Positions 48,396 through 57,621 are shown, counted from the stretch's first letter. The stretch: 64,000 nucleotides of DNA from a bacterium (GCA_004563405.1 SFTH01000007.1:91679-155678); one strand, 5' to 3'. A program made the numbers and translations. The notes: a model not told the origin generated them from the letters alone.

Positions 48396-50063
48396 TCACT
48401 CCACCGGCGGGAATGCCAGCGTCACGCAGGTCCCCTTCCCCGGCGCACTGACCAGTCGCAGCTTCGCGCCGTGGATGGCCGCGCCGTGCTTGACGATGGA
48501 GAGTCCCAGGCCCGTGCCGCCCGTGGCGCGGGAATGGCTCTTGTCCACGCGATAGAAGCGCTCAAAGACGTGGGGCTGATGCTCCTCCGGAATGCCGATG
48601 CCGTTGTCCTGCACCGACAGCAGCGCGCTCCTGCCCTCCCGGGCGACGCGCACTTCCACGCGCCCGCCCTCGGGCGTGTACTTGACCGCGTTGTCCACCA
48701 GGTTGTAGATCATCTCGCCCAGCAGCAGCTTGTCGCCCTGAATCTCCAGATCCTCGCCCTGCACCCCGAGGTCGATGTTCTTTTCCCGCGCCAGAGGCTC
48801 CAACCGGCGCGCAGCCTCCCGGGCCGCGGCCAGAAGGCGGATGCGCGCATGCTCGCCCAGTCCCCTGCGCTCGTCCAACCGGGACAGCTCGAGTATATCG
48901 TTGATCAGCGTCAGCAGATGGCTGGCCTCGTCGTGGATGCGCGCGGCAAAGCCGGGCACGTCCTCCGCCCGGGCCACGCCGTCCCGGATGATCTCCGCAT
49001 AGCCGGAAATGGAGGTGAGGGGCGTCTTGAGCTCGTGGGACACGTTCGCCGTGAACTCCCTGCGGCTGACCTCCGCCGCGTACTTCTCCGTCACGTCCAG
49101 CGTCAGCAGCACCACGCCCGCCGTCTCGCCCTCCTTGAGCACGGGACCCGCCAGCAGCTGATAGTGCCGCCCGTTCCGCTCCAGCATGCCGTCCGTGTCC
49201 TCGCCCTTCAGCGCCGCGTCCACGCTCTGCTGCACCACGGGATCCCGGCTCACCGAGAGCATGTCCGCGCCGACGCGCGCCTGCGCATCCACGCCGAAGA
49301 TGCCCGCTGCGCTTCCGTTCATGGAGAGCACGCAGCCCTTGCGATCCAGCACGATCAGGCCCTCGCGCATGTTCTCGGTGATGGCCGCCAGCTCCTGCCG
49401 CGCGTCGGAGAGTGCGCGCATCTGCCGGTCGATTTCCCTGTACTGGCGGTCCATGCGCGTCAGCAGGGGCGAAAGCTCATCGTAGACCTCATTCTCCAGC
49501 GGCGCGTCCAGATTCAGATTGTTCAAGGGCGCGACGAAGCGCCGGGCCACCAGCCGCGCGATGAGCATGGAGACGCACAGCACCGCCAACAGCACCAGGC
49601 ACAGCAGCGGGAGTCCCTTCAGGTAGAGGCCCAGCATGGAGCTGCGGGAATTCGCCACCCGCAGCACGTTTCCGCGGTCGGTGCGCAGGGCGCAGTAGTA
49701 GGTGGTCTGCGCCAGCGTATCGGAGTAGCGCTCACTCTCGCCGTGGCCGCTGGCGATGGCTCCCGCAACCTCCGGACGGTCCGCATGACTGCCCAGCGCG
49801 GAGGCGTCCGCCTCGCTGTCATAGAGCACGGTTCCGTCCGTGGCGATGAGGCTCACGCGATTCTTCGTCGTGAAATCCTCGAAGAAGTCCAGCTCGTTCT
49901 CCTCGCGGTTGAGGGCGTGGCAGATGTAGCCCGCCTCGGCGCGCAGCTCCTCGGTCATGCCGCTCTCGTACACGCCAAAGAGCGTCAGGGCCATCAGCGC
50001 CGCCGCCAGCAGAACGGCCAGGGCGGATGTGAGCGCGACGCTCTTGAAGATCTTTCTCGTCAT
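48396..50063 (-). CDS. phoR: PhoR-type phosphate-regulon sensor histidine kinase
   Basis: The protein has 555 residues. Two membrane helices (about 8-30 and 150-172) bracket a short extracytoplasmic domain; a HAMP-like and PAS region (about 220-315) precedes the dimerisation box FTANVSHELKTPLTSISGYAE with the phospho-His, then N-box YNLVDNAVKYTPEGG and G-boxes DNGIGIP and GTGLGLSIVKH. It lies 3 nt after the phoP-type regulator and ends the pst-pho operon, so it should sense phosphate state through the Pst system and PhoU. Confidence 0.93.
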   Translation of the reverse strand: MTRKIFKSVALTSALAVLLAAALMALTLFGVYESGMTEELRAEAGYICHALNREENELDFFEDFTTKNRVSLIATDGTVLYDSEADASALGSHADRPEVAGAIASGHGESERYSDTLAQTTYYCALRTDRGNVLRVANSRSSMLGLYLKGLPLLCLVLLAVLCVSMLIARLVARRFVAPLNNLNLDAPLENEVYDELSPLLTRMDRQYREIDRQMRALSDARQELAAITENMREGLIVLDRKGCVLSMNGSAAGIFGVDAQARVGADMLSVSRDPVVQQSVDAALKGEDTDGMLERNGRHYQLLAGPVLKEGETAGVVLLTLDVTEKYAAEVSRREFTANVSHELKTPLTSISGYAEIIRDGVARAEDVPGFAARIHDEASHLLTLINDILELSRLDERRGLGEHARIRLLAAAREAARRLEPLAREKNIDLGVQGEDLEIQGDKLLLGEMIYNLVDNAVKYTPEGGRVEVRVAREGRSALLSVQDNGIGIPEEHQPHVFERFYRVDKSHSRATGGTGLGLSIVKHGAAIHGAKLRLVSAPGKGTCVTLAFPPVE

Positions 50064-50066
50064 GGT

Positions 50067-50738
50067 TTATCTGCCTCCGAAGCGGTAGCCGATGCCCCGC
50101 ACGGTCTCGATCATGCCGCCGCACTCGCCCAGCTTCGCCCGCAGGGTCTGAATGTGCACGTCCACCGTCCGGGTTCCGCCGGCATAGCCGTAATCCCAGA
50201 TGTGATCCAGCAGCTGCTCCCGGCTGAAGGCCACGCCCTGATTCTCCATCAGGAAGCGCAGCAGCTCGTACTCCTTCAGCGTCAGCTGCACCTCCGCGCC
50301 GTCCACCGTGACCGAGTGGGCCAGCTTGTCCAGCCTGAGCTTTCCGGCGATGTAGAGGTTCGGATCCCGACGGGTGGTCGAGCGGCGCAGCCGCGCCCGC
50401 ACCCGGGCCACCAGCTCGGACATGCCGAAGGGCTTAGCGATGTAGTCGTCCGCGCCCATGTCCAGCCCCTGCACCTTGTCGTACTCCGTGCCCTTCGCCG
50501 TGACCATGATCACCGGGATCTCAGCCGTGCGGTGATCCGCGCGCAGGCGGCGCAGGATGGACAGGCCGTCCTCGTTGGGCAGCATGATGTCCAGCAGCAC
50601 CAGCTCCGGAACCTCCAGGCTCACCGCCGTGTAAAAGCTCTCCGAATCCACAAATCCCCGGGCAGGAAGTCCCATCTGCGTCAGCGTGTACACCACCAGC
50701 TCGCGGATATTGCTGTCGTCCTCCACATAATAGATCAT
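50067..50738 (-). CDS. phoP: PhoB/PhoP-type response regulator
   Basis: The protein has 223 residues. The receiver holds VEDDSNIR, the phospho-Asp in LLDIMLPNEDG, VTAKG and the Lys in AKPFGMSEL; the C-terminal winged helix has LTLKEYELLRFLMEN, RTVDVHIQTLRAKL and IETVRGIGYRF, as in OmpR/PhoB. It controls the phosphate regulon with the kinase downstream. Its ATG overlaps the phoU stop by 4 nt. Confidence 0.93.
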   Translation of the reverse strand: MIYYVEDDSNIRELVVYTLTQMGLPARGFVDSESFYTAVSLEVPELVLLDIMLPNEDGLSILRRLRADHRTAEIPVIMVTAKGTEYDKVQGLDMGADDYIAKPFGMSELVARVRARLRRSTTRRDPNLYIAGKLRLDKLAHSVTVDGAEVQLTLKEYELLRFLMENQGVAFSREQLLDHIWDYGYAGGTRTVDVHIQTLRAKLGECGGMIETVRGIGYRFGGR

Positions 50739-51391
50739 CCCGGAAACTCTCCTTTATGAATGCCGGTGATGGCGTACTCCACCCACTCGGCAATATTCTG
50801 CGCATGGTCGCCGATGCGCTCAAAGTACTTCGCGATCATCAACAGGTCGATGGCCTGGGAGCCGTTGGAGGCGTCCACGCGAATCAGGTCGATCAGCTCC
50901 CCCTTCACCACGTCGAAGAGATCGTCGATGATGTCGTCCATCTCCATGACCTGCCGGGCCTGCGCAACGTCCCGGTTCACATAGGCGTCCAGGCTCCCGC
51001 TCACCATCCGGATGGCCGCATCGGCCATCTGAGGCAGATGCTCCAGCTTCTTCATGTAGGGTGCGCCCGCCAGATAGGTCACGATGCCCGCGATGTCCGC
51101 GGCCTGATCGCCGATGCGCTCCATATCCGTGATCATCTTCAGCGCGGCGGAGATCTGCCGCAGGTCCCGCGCCACCGGCTGCTGCTGGAGCAGCAGCTTC
51201 AGGCAGAGGCCCTCGATGTCCCGCTCCTGCTGGTCCACCTTCCGGTCGAAGGCGATGGCGCTGTTCGCCGCCTCCACGTCCTGGTCAATCAGCGCCCGCG
51301 TGGCGCTGCGTATGGACTGCTCGATCAGCACGCCCATCTCCAACAGCTCCCGGTTGAGCAGGCTGAGCTGCTCGTCAAACATACTTCTCAT
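50735..51391 (-). CDS. phoU: Phosphate-transport regulatory protein PhoU
   Basis: The protein has 218 residues made of two three-helix PhoU repeats, each with the metal-binding E-x3-D pattern (ITDMERIGDQAADIA and AKYFERIGDHAQNIAEW). It links Pst transporter activity to the PhoR kinase. The ATG overlaps the pstB stop by 1 nt. Confidence 0.95.
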   Translation of the reverse strand: MRSMFDEQLSLLNRELLEMGVLIEQSIRSATRALIDQDVEAANSAIAFDRKVDQQERDIEGLCLKLLLQQQPVARDLRQISAALKMITDMERIGDQAADIAGIVTYLAGAPYMKKLEHLPQMADAAIRMVSGSLDAYVNRDVAQARQVMEMDDIIDDLFDVVKGELIDLIRVDASNGSQAIDLLMIAKYFERIGDHAQNIAEWVEYAITGIHKGEFPG

Positions 51392-52140
51392 CAGCCGAAC
51401 CTCCCCGTGATGTAATCCTCGGTGCGCCTGTCCTGGGGCAGGGAGAACAGCTTTTCCGTCTCGCCGAACTCCACCACCTCGCCCAGCAGGAAAAACGCCG
51501 TTCGATCGGAGATGCGCGCCGCCTGCTGCATGTTGTGGGTCACCATGATGATGGTGTAGTTTTCCTTGAGCTGCAGGGCCAGCTCCTCGATTCTGGAGGT
51601 CGAAATGGGATCCAGGGCGCTGGTCGGCTCGTCCATCAGCAGCACCTCCGGCTCCACGGCCAGCGCCCGGGCGATGCAGAGGCGCTGCTGCTGTCCGCCG
51701 GAGAGGCCCAGCGCGTCCTTCTTCAGCCGGTCCTTCAATTCGTCCCAGATGGCCGCCGCCCGCAGGGAGCGCTCCACCAGATCGTCCAGCTTCGCCTTGC
51801 CCCGCACGCCGTGGGTGCGCGGACCGAAGGCCACGTTGTCGTAGATGCTCATCGGAAAGGGATTCGGCTTCTGAAACACCATGCCCACGCGCTTGCGCAG
51901 CAGGGCGACGTCCATGTTCCCATAGATATTTTCTCCGTCGAGCGCCACTTTTCCTGTTATCTTGCAGCCCTCCACGAGATCATTCATTCGATTTAACGTT
52001 TTGAGCAGCGTGCTCTTGCCGCAGCCGGAGGGCCCAATAAAAGCCGTGATTTCCTTCTCGGGGATGGAGAGGGAGACGTCCTTCAGGGCATGAAAGCTGC
52101 CGTAGTAGAGGTTGAGCCCTTCGATTTCAAACTTAGCCAT
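51391..52140 (-). CDS. pstB: Phosphate ABC transporter ATP-binding protein
   Basis: The protein has 249 residues. Walker A GPSGCGKSTLL, signature LSGGQQQRLCIARAL, Walker B VLLMDEPTSALD and the Pst-specific LNRMNDL and GMVFQKPNPFPMSIYDNVAFG are all present. The ATG at 52140 follows AGGAGA and overlaps the 3' end of pstA by 8 nt; the longer frame to 52170 is inside pstA. Confidence 0.97.
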   Translation of the reverse strand: MAKFEIEGLNLYYGSFHALKDVSLSIPEKEITAFIGPSGCGKSTLLKTLNRMNDLVEGCKITGKVALDGENIYGNMDVALLRKRVGMVFQKPNPFPMSIYDNVAFGPRTHGVRGKAKLDDLVERSLRAAAIWDELKDRLKKDALGLSGGQQQRLCIARALAVEPEVLLMDEPTSALDPISTSRIEELALQLKENYTIIMVTHNMQQAARISDRTAFFLLGEVVEFGETEKLFSLPQDRRTEDYITGRFG

Positions 52141-52963
52141 GGTTTCTCCTTCCGATCTTGCCCGCCACAAAGGAGGACAGGGCGTTTATGCCGATGACGA
52201 TGACCAGCAGCACCACCGCTGTGGCGTAGCTTTGATTGATGTACAGGCCCTCGCTGGAGATGGCGTACATGTGCACCGACAGGGTTCGGGTGGAGGAAAA
52301 CAGGCTCTTTGCCACCTCCGGCACCGTGCCCGCGGTGTAGATGAGCGCCGCCGTCTCGCCCACAATGCGCCCGATGGCGAGGATCACGCCCGAGAGTATG
52401 CCCGGAACCGCCGAGGGCAACACCGCCTTGAAGGTGGTGCGCAGCCGCCCCGCACCCAGGCCGAAGCTGCCCTCCCGGTAGGAATCCGGCACGGCCAGCA
52501 GCGCCTCCTCCGTGGTGCGCATGATCAGCGGCAGCACCATGATCGACAGCGTCAGCGCGCCGGAGAGCAGCGACAGGCCCATGCCCATGGCCACCACGAA
52601 GAACAGCGATCCAAACAGGCCGTAGATGATGGAGGGGATGCCCGAGAGCGTCTCCGCCGTGATGCGCACCAGCTTCACCAGCCGGTTGCCGCGGCGGGCG
52701 TATTCCGTGAGATAGATGGCCGCGCCGATGCCCAGGGGCACCGCAATGATCAGCGACAGCGCCGTCATCAGCAGCGTATTGATCAGCGCGGGCATGAGCG
52801 AAACATTCTCCGTGGTGTACTTCCAGGCGAACAGCTCCGGCGACAGGTTTGGGATACCCTTGATCAGGATGTAGCCCACGAGCACGAGCAGCACGAACAC
52901 CGTAAAAGCTGCGCCCGCATACACCATCGCCCGCATGCATTTTGCTTTGGTCTTAGCGCTCAT
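52133..52963 (-). CDS. pstA: Phosphate ABC transporter permease PstA
   Basis: The protein has 276 residues with six membrane helices. The permease EAA-like loop reads SYREGSFGLGAGRLRTTFKAVLP. ALINTLLMTALSLIIAVPLGIGAAIYLTEY and LSGIPSIIYGLFG are typical of PstA. It overlaps pstC by 4 nt (ATGA) and pairs with PstC as the membrane channel. Confidence 0.95.
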   Translation of the reverse strand: MSAKTKAKCMRAMVYAGAAFTVFVLLVLVGYILIKGIPNLSPELFAWKYTTENVSLMPALINTLLMTALSLIIAVPLGIGAAIYLTEYARRGNRLVKLVRITAETLSGIPSIIYGLFGSLFFVVAMGMGLSLLSGALTLSIMVLPLIMRTTEEALLAVPDSYREGSFGLGAGRLRTTFKAVLPSAVPGILSGVILAIGRIVGETAALIYTAGTVPEVAKSLFSSTRTLSVHMYAISSEGLYINQSYATAVVLLVIVIGINALSSFVAGKIGRRNHG

Positions 52964-53811
52964 ATCTTGGCCTTTCTCTTAATGATGGAAAACAGCAGGT
53001 TGATGATGAGAATGAACACGAACAGCACCACCGCAGTGGCGATCAGCGCCTCCCGGTGCAGATCCGCCGCGTAGCCCATCTCCATGACGATGTTGCTGGT
53101 CAGCGTGCGCACGCCCTTGATGAGGCTGTTGGGAATCACGGCGCGGTTGCCCGCCACCATGACCACAGCCATGGCCTCGCCGATGGCGCGGCCCACGCCC
53201 AGTATGATCGCCGCCATGACGCCGGACCTGGCCGCCGGCAGCACCACGCTGAACACCGCCCGCTCGTGGGTGGCGCCCAGGGCCAGCGCACCCTCATAGT
53301 AGCTGGAGGGCACGGCGTTGAGCGCCGATTCGGACACGGTGATGATGGTGGGCAGGATCATCATGCCCAGCAGCAGGCAAGCCGTGAGCAGGCTCGATCC
53401 ACTGCCGCCGAACAGGCTGCGCACCAGCGGCACGATGACCACCAGGCCGAAGAAGCCGTACACCACCGAGGGAATGCCCGCCAGCAGCTCCACCGCCGGC
53501 TTCATCAGCTTCGCCGTGCGCTTGCCCGCAAAGCGGGAGAGGAACAGCGCCGTCATAAGCCCCGCGGGAACGCCGATGATCAGCGCGCCCGCCGTCACAT
53601 ACACCGAACCCAGAATCATGGGCAGTATGCCATAAATGTCGTTGCCCGGCTTCCACTTCGTGCCCGTCAGGAAGTCCCACACGCCAATTTTTACCATGCC
53701 CGGCACGCCGTTTGCGAACAGGAAGATGCAGATGAGCGCAACCGCGAGTATGGATATGCACGCCGCGCAGATGAAGGCCAGCTTTGCAAGATTCTCTTTC
53801 AAATTCTTCAT
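52960..53811 (-). CDS. pstC: Phosphate ABC transporter permease PstC
   Basis: The protein has 283 residues with six membrane helices, including LLAGIPSVVYGFFGLVVIVPL, the coupling loop SYYEGALALGATHERAVFSVVLP and AIGEAMAVVMVAGN. Its N-terminal region GVWDFLTGTKWKPGNDIYGILPMI is typical of PstC. It lies 56 nt after pstS, behind a perfect inverted repeat, and is followed by pstA. Confidence 0.95.
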   Translation of the reverse strand: MKNLKENLAKLAFICAACISILAVALICIFLFANGVPGMVKIGVWDFLTGTKWKPGNDIYGILPMILGSVYVTAGALIIGVPAGLMTALFLSRFAGKRTAKLMKPAVELLAGIPSVVYGFFGLVVIVPLVRSLFGGSGSSLLTACLLLGMMILPTIITVSESALNAVPSSYYEGALALGATHERAVFSVVLPAARSGVMAAIILGVGRAIGEAMAVVMVAGNRAVIPNSLIKGVRTLTSNIVMEMGYAADLHREALIATAVVLFVFILIINLLFSIIKRKAKI

Positions 53812-53829
53812 CTCTTAAAACTCCGAAAG

Positions 53830-53851
53830 GGGCCGGAATTTCTTCCGGCCC
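53830..53851 (-). promoter_or_regulatory. Inverted repeat between pstS and pstC
   Basis: GGGCCGGAA (53830-53838) and TTCCGGCCC (53843-53851) form a 9-bp stem with a 4-nt loop, followed on the minus strand by CTTTC. A hairpin here could stabilise pstS mRNA or partly terminate, giving excess binding protein. Confidence 0.5.
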
Positions 53852-53867
53852 TCTGGTCGCGCTTCGA

Positions 53868-54713
53868 TCAGCCGTTCACTTCGTCCCAATCGGTCACTTC
53901 GCCCATGTAGATGGCGCGCACCTGATCGGCAGTCAGGCCGGTGGCGGGGTTGTCGTTGCTCACGATCACCGCGATGCCGTCCCGGGCGATGACGGTGGAG
54001 GTCAGGCCCGCTTCCAGCTCGCTGTCCTTCAGCTCGCGGGAGGCCATGCCGATGTCGCACACGCCGTCGATGGCGGCGGTCATGCCCGCGGTGGAGTCGC
54101 TCTGCTGAACCTCGATCTCAGCGTTGGGATTCAGGGCCAGATAGGCCTCGCGGAGCTTTTCCATCACCGGGGTGACGGAGGAGGAACCGGCCACGACGAC
54201 CTTGCCGCTCACGTCGCTGCCCGCGAAGGCTTCCGCGTCCTCAACAGCGGCGATGTAGCCATTCGCCTCGACGACCACCTGGCCGTCGGCGCTGAGGATG
54301 AAGTCAATGAAGGCCTGCGCGGCCTCGCTCAGCTCGCTCCTGGTGGCGATGTTGAAGGGACGCACGACCTTGTAATCGCCGGTCTTTACATTTTCAACGC
54401 TGGCGGCAACGCCGTCGATCTCCAGCGCCTTGACGGTCTCGTTCAGGGAGCCCAGGGAGATGTAGCCGATGGCCGCCGGGTTGCCGGCCACGCTGGTCAT
54501 CATGACGGAGGTGGAGTTGGTGATGTCCGCGTCGTCGGTGGTGTAGTCCACCTTGTTGCCGTCCGCGTCCTTCTGCTCGATGCCGAACAGCTCGATGAAC
54601 GCGCCGCGGGTGCCGCTGCCGTCCTCGCGGGAGATCACGTTGATTTCCTCGGCCAGAGCCGCGCTGCAGATCACCAGGATCATTGCCAGAACCATTGCAA
54701 GAATCTTCTTCAT
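53868..54713 (-). CDS. pstS: Phosphate-binding protein PstS with swapped half-domains
   Basis: The protein has 281 residues with a signal peptide (MKKILAMVLAMILVICSAALA). Residues 24-165 carry motifs usually found in the second half of PstS (NVISREDGSGTRGAFIELFG, NSTSVMMTSVAGNPAAIGYIS), while residues 167-281 carry the usual N-terminal half (KVVVAGSSSVTPVMEKL, VQQSDSTAGMTAAIDGVCDIGMASREL, DGIAVIVSNDNP). It is thus circularly permuted relative to E. coli PstS, an arrangement I recall from other gut Clostridia. The ATG at 54713 has GAGGG upstream. The lipobox is doubtful. First gene of pst-pho. Confidence 0.92.
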   Translation of the reverse strand: MKKILAMVLAMILVICSAALAEEINVISREDGSGTRGAFIELFGIEQKDADGNKVDYTTDDADITNSTSVMMTSVAGNPAAIGYISLGSLNETVKALEIDGVAASVENVKTGDYKVVRPFNIATRSELSEAAQAFIDFILSADGQVVVEANGYIAAVEDAEAFAGSDVSGKVVVAGSSSVTPVMEKLREAYLALNPNAEIEVQQSDSTAGMTAAIDGVCDIGMASRELKDSELEAGLTSTVIARDGIAVIVSNDNPATGLTADQVRAIYMGEVTDWDEVNG

Positions 54714-54817
54714 TTTGTCTTCCCTCTTTCTTATTTGGTACGCATTCAGGATACCGCCGGATTGTCCCGGACACGTCTTCAAATGATCAAGGGTTTGTAA
54801 AATCGAAAGAGCGCACC

Positions 54818-54864
54818 AAAAGACGGGGACGGGCCGCTTTGCTTTCGGTCCGTCCCCGTCTTTT
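54818..54864. terminator. 15-bp terminator downstream of trxA-rhodanese genes
   Basis: AAAAGACGGGGACGG (54818-54832) and CCGTCCCCGTCTTTT (54850-54864) are perfectly complementary, with T4 on either strand. Confidence 0.85.
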
Positions 54865-54867
54865 CAA

Positions 54868-55164
54868 TTATTCCAGCGCGCCCGTGTAATCCACGAGGCC
54901 GCCGATGTTCACCGCGCTGAAGTCCATCTCCTGAAGCAGCGCGCAGGCGCGCGCACTTCTGGAACCGCTGCGGCAGTATGCGAATATCTTCGCATCCGCA
55001 TCGCCGTCGTAATCCCGCATGCGCTCCAACGGAAAGTTCACGCTGCCCGGTATGTGTCCGGCGGCGTATTCCTCCGGCGTGCGCACGTCCAGAAGCACCG
55101 CCCCCGGCGTCTCGCGCCAGGCGCGCACGCCCGCGTCAATGCTTTCAAACTCCATCGCGCTCAC
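54868..55164 (-). CDS. Rhodanese-like domain protein
   Basis: The protein has 98 residues: a single rhodanese domain with LLDVRTPEEYAAGHIPGSVNFPL and the active-site loop AYCRSGSRSARA (catalytic Cys, six-residue loop). It transfers or carries sulfane sulfur. The GTG at 55164 overlaps the trxA stop (GTGA); an ATG at 55155 is the alternative start. Confidence 0.9.
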   Translation of the reverse strand: MSAMEFESIDAGVRAWRETPGAVLLDVRTPEEYAAGHIPGSVNFPLERMRDYDGDADAKIFAYCRSGSRSARACALLQEMDFSAVNIGGLVDYTGALE

Positions 55165-55469
55165 TTCAGCATCGCTTCCAGTGCTTCCTTGGACTGATAG
55201 CCCACCGACTGCGCGGCGACCTTTCCGCCCTTGAACACCATCAGCGCCGGAATGGCGGCGACGCGGTAGAGCATGGCCAGCTCGGGATTTTCATCCACAT
55301 TCACCTTCGCCACGGCGATCTCGGGATGCTCCCCGGCGACCTCCTCCACGATGGGTGCGAGCATCCGGCACGGGCCGCACCAGCTGGCCCAGAAATCCAC
55401 CAGCACCGGCTTTTCATTTTTGAGAACTTCCTGTTCAAAGTTTTCACTATTTGCAACAATCACAGCCAT
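55161..55469 (-). CDS. trxA: Thioredoxin
   Basis: The protein has 102 residues with the active site WASWCGPCRML, the cis-Pro region IPALMVFKGG and KVNVDENPELA. It is a general protein disulfide reductant in the cytoplasm. AGGAGG is 8 nt before the ATG at 55469. It is coupled to the rhodanese gene, pairing thiol reduction with sulfur transfer. Confidence 0.95.
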   Translation of the reverse strand: MAVIVANSENFEQEVLKNEKPVLVDFWASWCGPCRMLAPIVEEVAGEHPEIAVAKVNVDENPELAMLYRVAAIPALMVFKGGKVAAQSVGYQSKEALEAMLK

Positions 55470-55523
55470 GATTGACACCTCCTGTACTTTTCTCTGTCTA
55501 TCTATACCCGGTTTCTTCCATCC

Positions 55524-56771
55524 TTAAACGCGCACCTGGCCCTCGCCGCGGATGATGTACTTGCTGCTCACCAGCTGCTCGAGCCCCATCGGACCCCGGG
55601 CATGCAGCTTCTGGGTGGAGATGCCGATCTCCGCACCCAGACCGAACTCGCCGCCGTCGGTAAAGCGCGTGGAGGCGTTGACGTACACCGCCGCCGAATC
55701 CACCCGCTGAACGAACTTCTCCGCCGCCGCGTAATCCCGGGTGACGATGGCCTCGCTGTGGTGGGTGGAGTAGCGGGCGATGTGCGCAAGCGCCGCGTCG
55801 ATCCCATCGACCACCTTCACCGCGAGGATGTAGTCCAGAAACTCCTTCGCGTAGTCCTCCTCTGCGGCGGCCACAGCCTGGGGCAGGATGCGGCAGGTCT
55901 CCGGACAGCCCCGCAGCTCCACATGCTTCTCCGCCAGACGCGCGGCGATGGCTGGAAGCGCCGCTTCCGCAATCTGCGCGTCCACCAGCAGCGTCTCCAT
56001 GGCGTTGCACACCGAGGGTCGGGAGGTCTTTGCGTTGAACACGATCTCCGCCGCCATCTCAATGTCCGCGCTCTTCTCCACATAGACGTGGCAGTTGCCC
56101 ACGCCGGTCTCGATCACGGGCACGGTGGCGGTCTCCACCACCCGGCGAATCAGCCCCGCACCGCCCCGGGGAATCAGCAGATCCAGATATTCGTTGAGCC
56201 GCATCAGCGCCTGGGCGGTCTCATGGCTGGTGTCCTCCACCATCAGCACGCTGTCGGGATTGACCCCCGAGCGGGTCAGTCCCCGGCGCATGGCCTGCAC
56301 GATGGCGGCATTGGAGCGCACGGCCTCGCTGCCGCCCCGGAGGATGCAGGCGTTGCCGCTCTTGAAGCAGAGCGCCGCCGCGTCGCCGGTCACGTTGGGT
56401 CGCGCCTCATAGATGATGCCGATCACGCCGAAGGGCACGGTGCGCCGCTCGATGCGCAGCCCGTTGTCCAGCGTTCCGCCGCTGAGCAGCCGCCCCACGG
56501 GATCAGCCAGCTCCGCCACGTCCCGCATACCCTTCGCCATGGCGGCGATGCGCTTCTCGGTCAGCGCCAGCCGGTCGACCAGCGCCTCGGACATGCCGCC
56601 CGCGCGGGCGGTCTCCACGTCCTGCGCGTTCGCGGAGAGAATCTCCTCCGTGGCGCGCAGCACCTCGTCCGCCATGGCGTTCAGCGCCCGGTTCTTCTCC
56701 GGCGCGCGCATGCAGGCCAGCGCGCCCGCAGCGGCCTTCGCCCGCTCGCCGGTTCGCTTCAGATCCGTCAT
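55524..56771 (-). CDS. proA: Glutamate-5-semialdehyde dehydrogenase
   Basis: The protein has 415 residues. PFGVIGIIYEARPNVTGDAAALCFKSGNACILRGGSEA is family-typical; the catalytic Cys is in SRPSVCNAMETLLV, and YVNASTRFTDGGEFGLGAEIGIST ends the active region. It reduces glutamyl-5-phosphate in proline synthesis. It starts 1 nt after proB, so the two form proBA. Confidence 0.97.
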   Translation of the reverse strand: MTDLKRTGERAKAAAGALACMRAPEKNRALNAMADEVLRATEEILSANAQDVETARAGGMSEALVDRLALTEKRIAAMAKGMRDVAELADPVGRLLSGGTLDNGLRIERRTVPFGVIGIIYEARPNVTGDAAALCFKSGNACILRGGSEAVRSNAAIVQAMRRGLTRSGVNPDSVLMVEDTSHETAQALMRLNEYLDLLIPRGGAGLIRRVVETATVPVIETGVGNCHVYVEKSADIEMAAEIVFNAKTSRPSVCNAMETLLVDAQIAEAALPAIAARLAEKHVELRGCPETCRILPQAVAAAEEDYAKEFLDYILAVKVVDGIDAALAHIARYSTHHSEAIVTRDYAAAEKFVQRVDSAAVYVNASTRFTDGGEFGLGAEIGISTQKLHARGPMGLEQLVSSKYIIRGEGQVRV

Positions 56772-56772
56772 A

Positions 56773-57564
56773 TCAATCCCTCCTCGCGGGGAATACCGTT
56801 CCGATGGTTTCGCCCTCCATCAGGGCGTAGAGGTTTTCCGGCGCGGAGCCGTCGATGATCGCGGTGGTGATCCCCGCTGCGGTGGCGTGCTCCGCCGCCA
56901 CAATCTTGGTGTACATGCCGCCGGTGCCCCGGGCGCTGCCCGCGCCTCCGGCAATCGCCTTCGTCTGCTCGGTCACGCGCTCCACCACATGAATCAGCGG
57001 CGCATCCGGATTCTGCTTCGGGTTCTGCGCGTGCAGGCCGTCGATGTCCGTCAGAATCACCAGCGCGTCCGCTTTGACCACCCGCGCCACCACCGCGGAC
57101 AGCGTGTCGTTGTCACCGAACTCGATCTCCTCGGTGGCCACGGTGTCGTTTTCGTTCACGATGGGCAGCGCGCCCATGTCCAGCAGCCGCTCGAAGGCAT
57201 TGCGGATGTTCTGGAGCCGCAGCCGGTCGTCCACGCAGTCCCGGGTCAGCAACACCTGTGCGGTCACATGGCCGTACTCGCCGAAAAACTTGTCATAAAT
57301 ATACATCAGCTCGCATTGCCCCACCGCCGCGCAGGCCTGACGGCCGCCGATGTCGTGGGGCTTGGCGGGCAGCTTCAGCTTGCCCACGCCCACGCCGATG
57401 GCGCCCGAGGACACCAGTATGATCTCGACGCCCCGGTTGCGCAGATCCGCCAGCACGCGGGTCAGGTGGTCCATCCTCCGCAGATTCAGTCCGCCCGCCT
57501 CGTGGGTCAGCGTGGACGTGCCCACCTTGACCACCAGCCGGCGCACATTTTCAAAGTAATTCAA
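56773..57564 (-). CDS. proB: Glutamate 5-kinase
   Basis: The protein has 263 residues, a single amino-acid-kinase domain without the C-terminal PUA domain. VVKVGTSTLTHE, LVSSGAIGVG, PIVNENDTVAT, FGDNDTLSAVVA and GTGGMYTKI are the kinase motifs. The start is taken as TTG at 57564, since GAGGGTGA lies 5 nt upstream and the promoter at 57593-57621 leaves a short leader; an ATG at 57579 lacks a ribosome-binding site. Confidence 0.93.
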   Translation of the reverse strand: MNYFENVRRLVVKVGTSTLTHEAGGLNLRRMDHLTRVLADLRNRGVEIILVSSGAIGVGVGKLKLPAKPHDIGGRQACAAVGQCELMYIYDKFFGEYGHVTAQVLLTRDCVDDRLRLQNIRNAFERLLDMGALPIVNENDTVATEEIEFGDNDTLSAVVARVVKADALVILTDIDGLHAQNPKQNPDAPLIHVVERVTEQTKAIAGGAGSARGTGGMYTKIVAAEHATAAGITTAIIDGSAPENLYALMEGETIGTVFPARRD

Positions 57565-57592
57565 GTGTCTCACCCTCATTCGATTTGGAACT

Positions 57593-57621
57593 AGTATACC
57601 ACGCGGCGGAGCGTTTGTAAA
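57593..57621 (-). promoter_or_regulatory. Promoter of proBA
   Basis: On the minus strand TTTACA (57616-57621) and TATACT (57593-57598) are 17 nt apart, about 20 nt before the TTG start. Confidence 0.6.

Noticed and set aside
54714..54817. Search for a Pho box upstream of pstS
   Set aside because: No regular direct repeats of a Pho-box type and no good promoter pair could be defended by eye, so none is reported.
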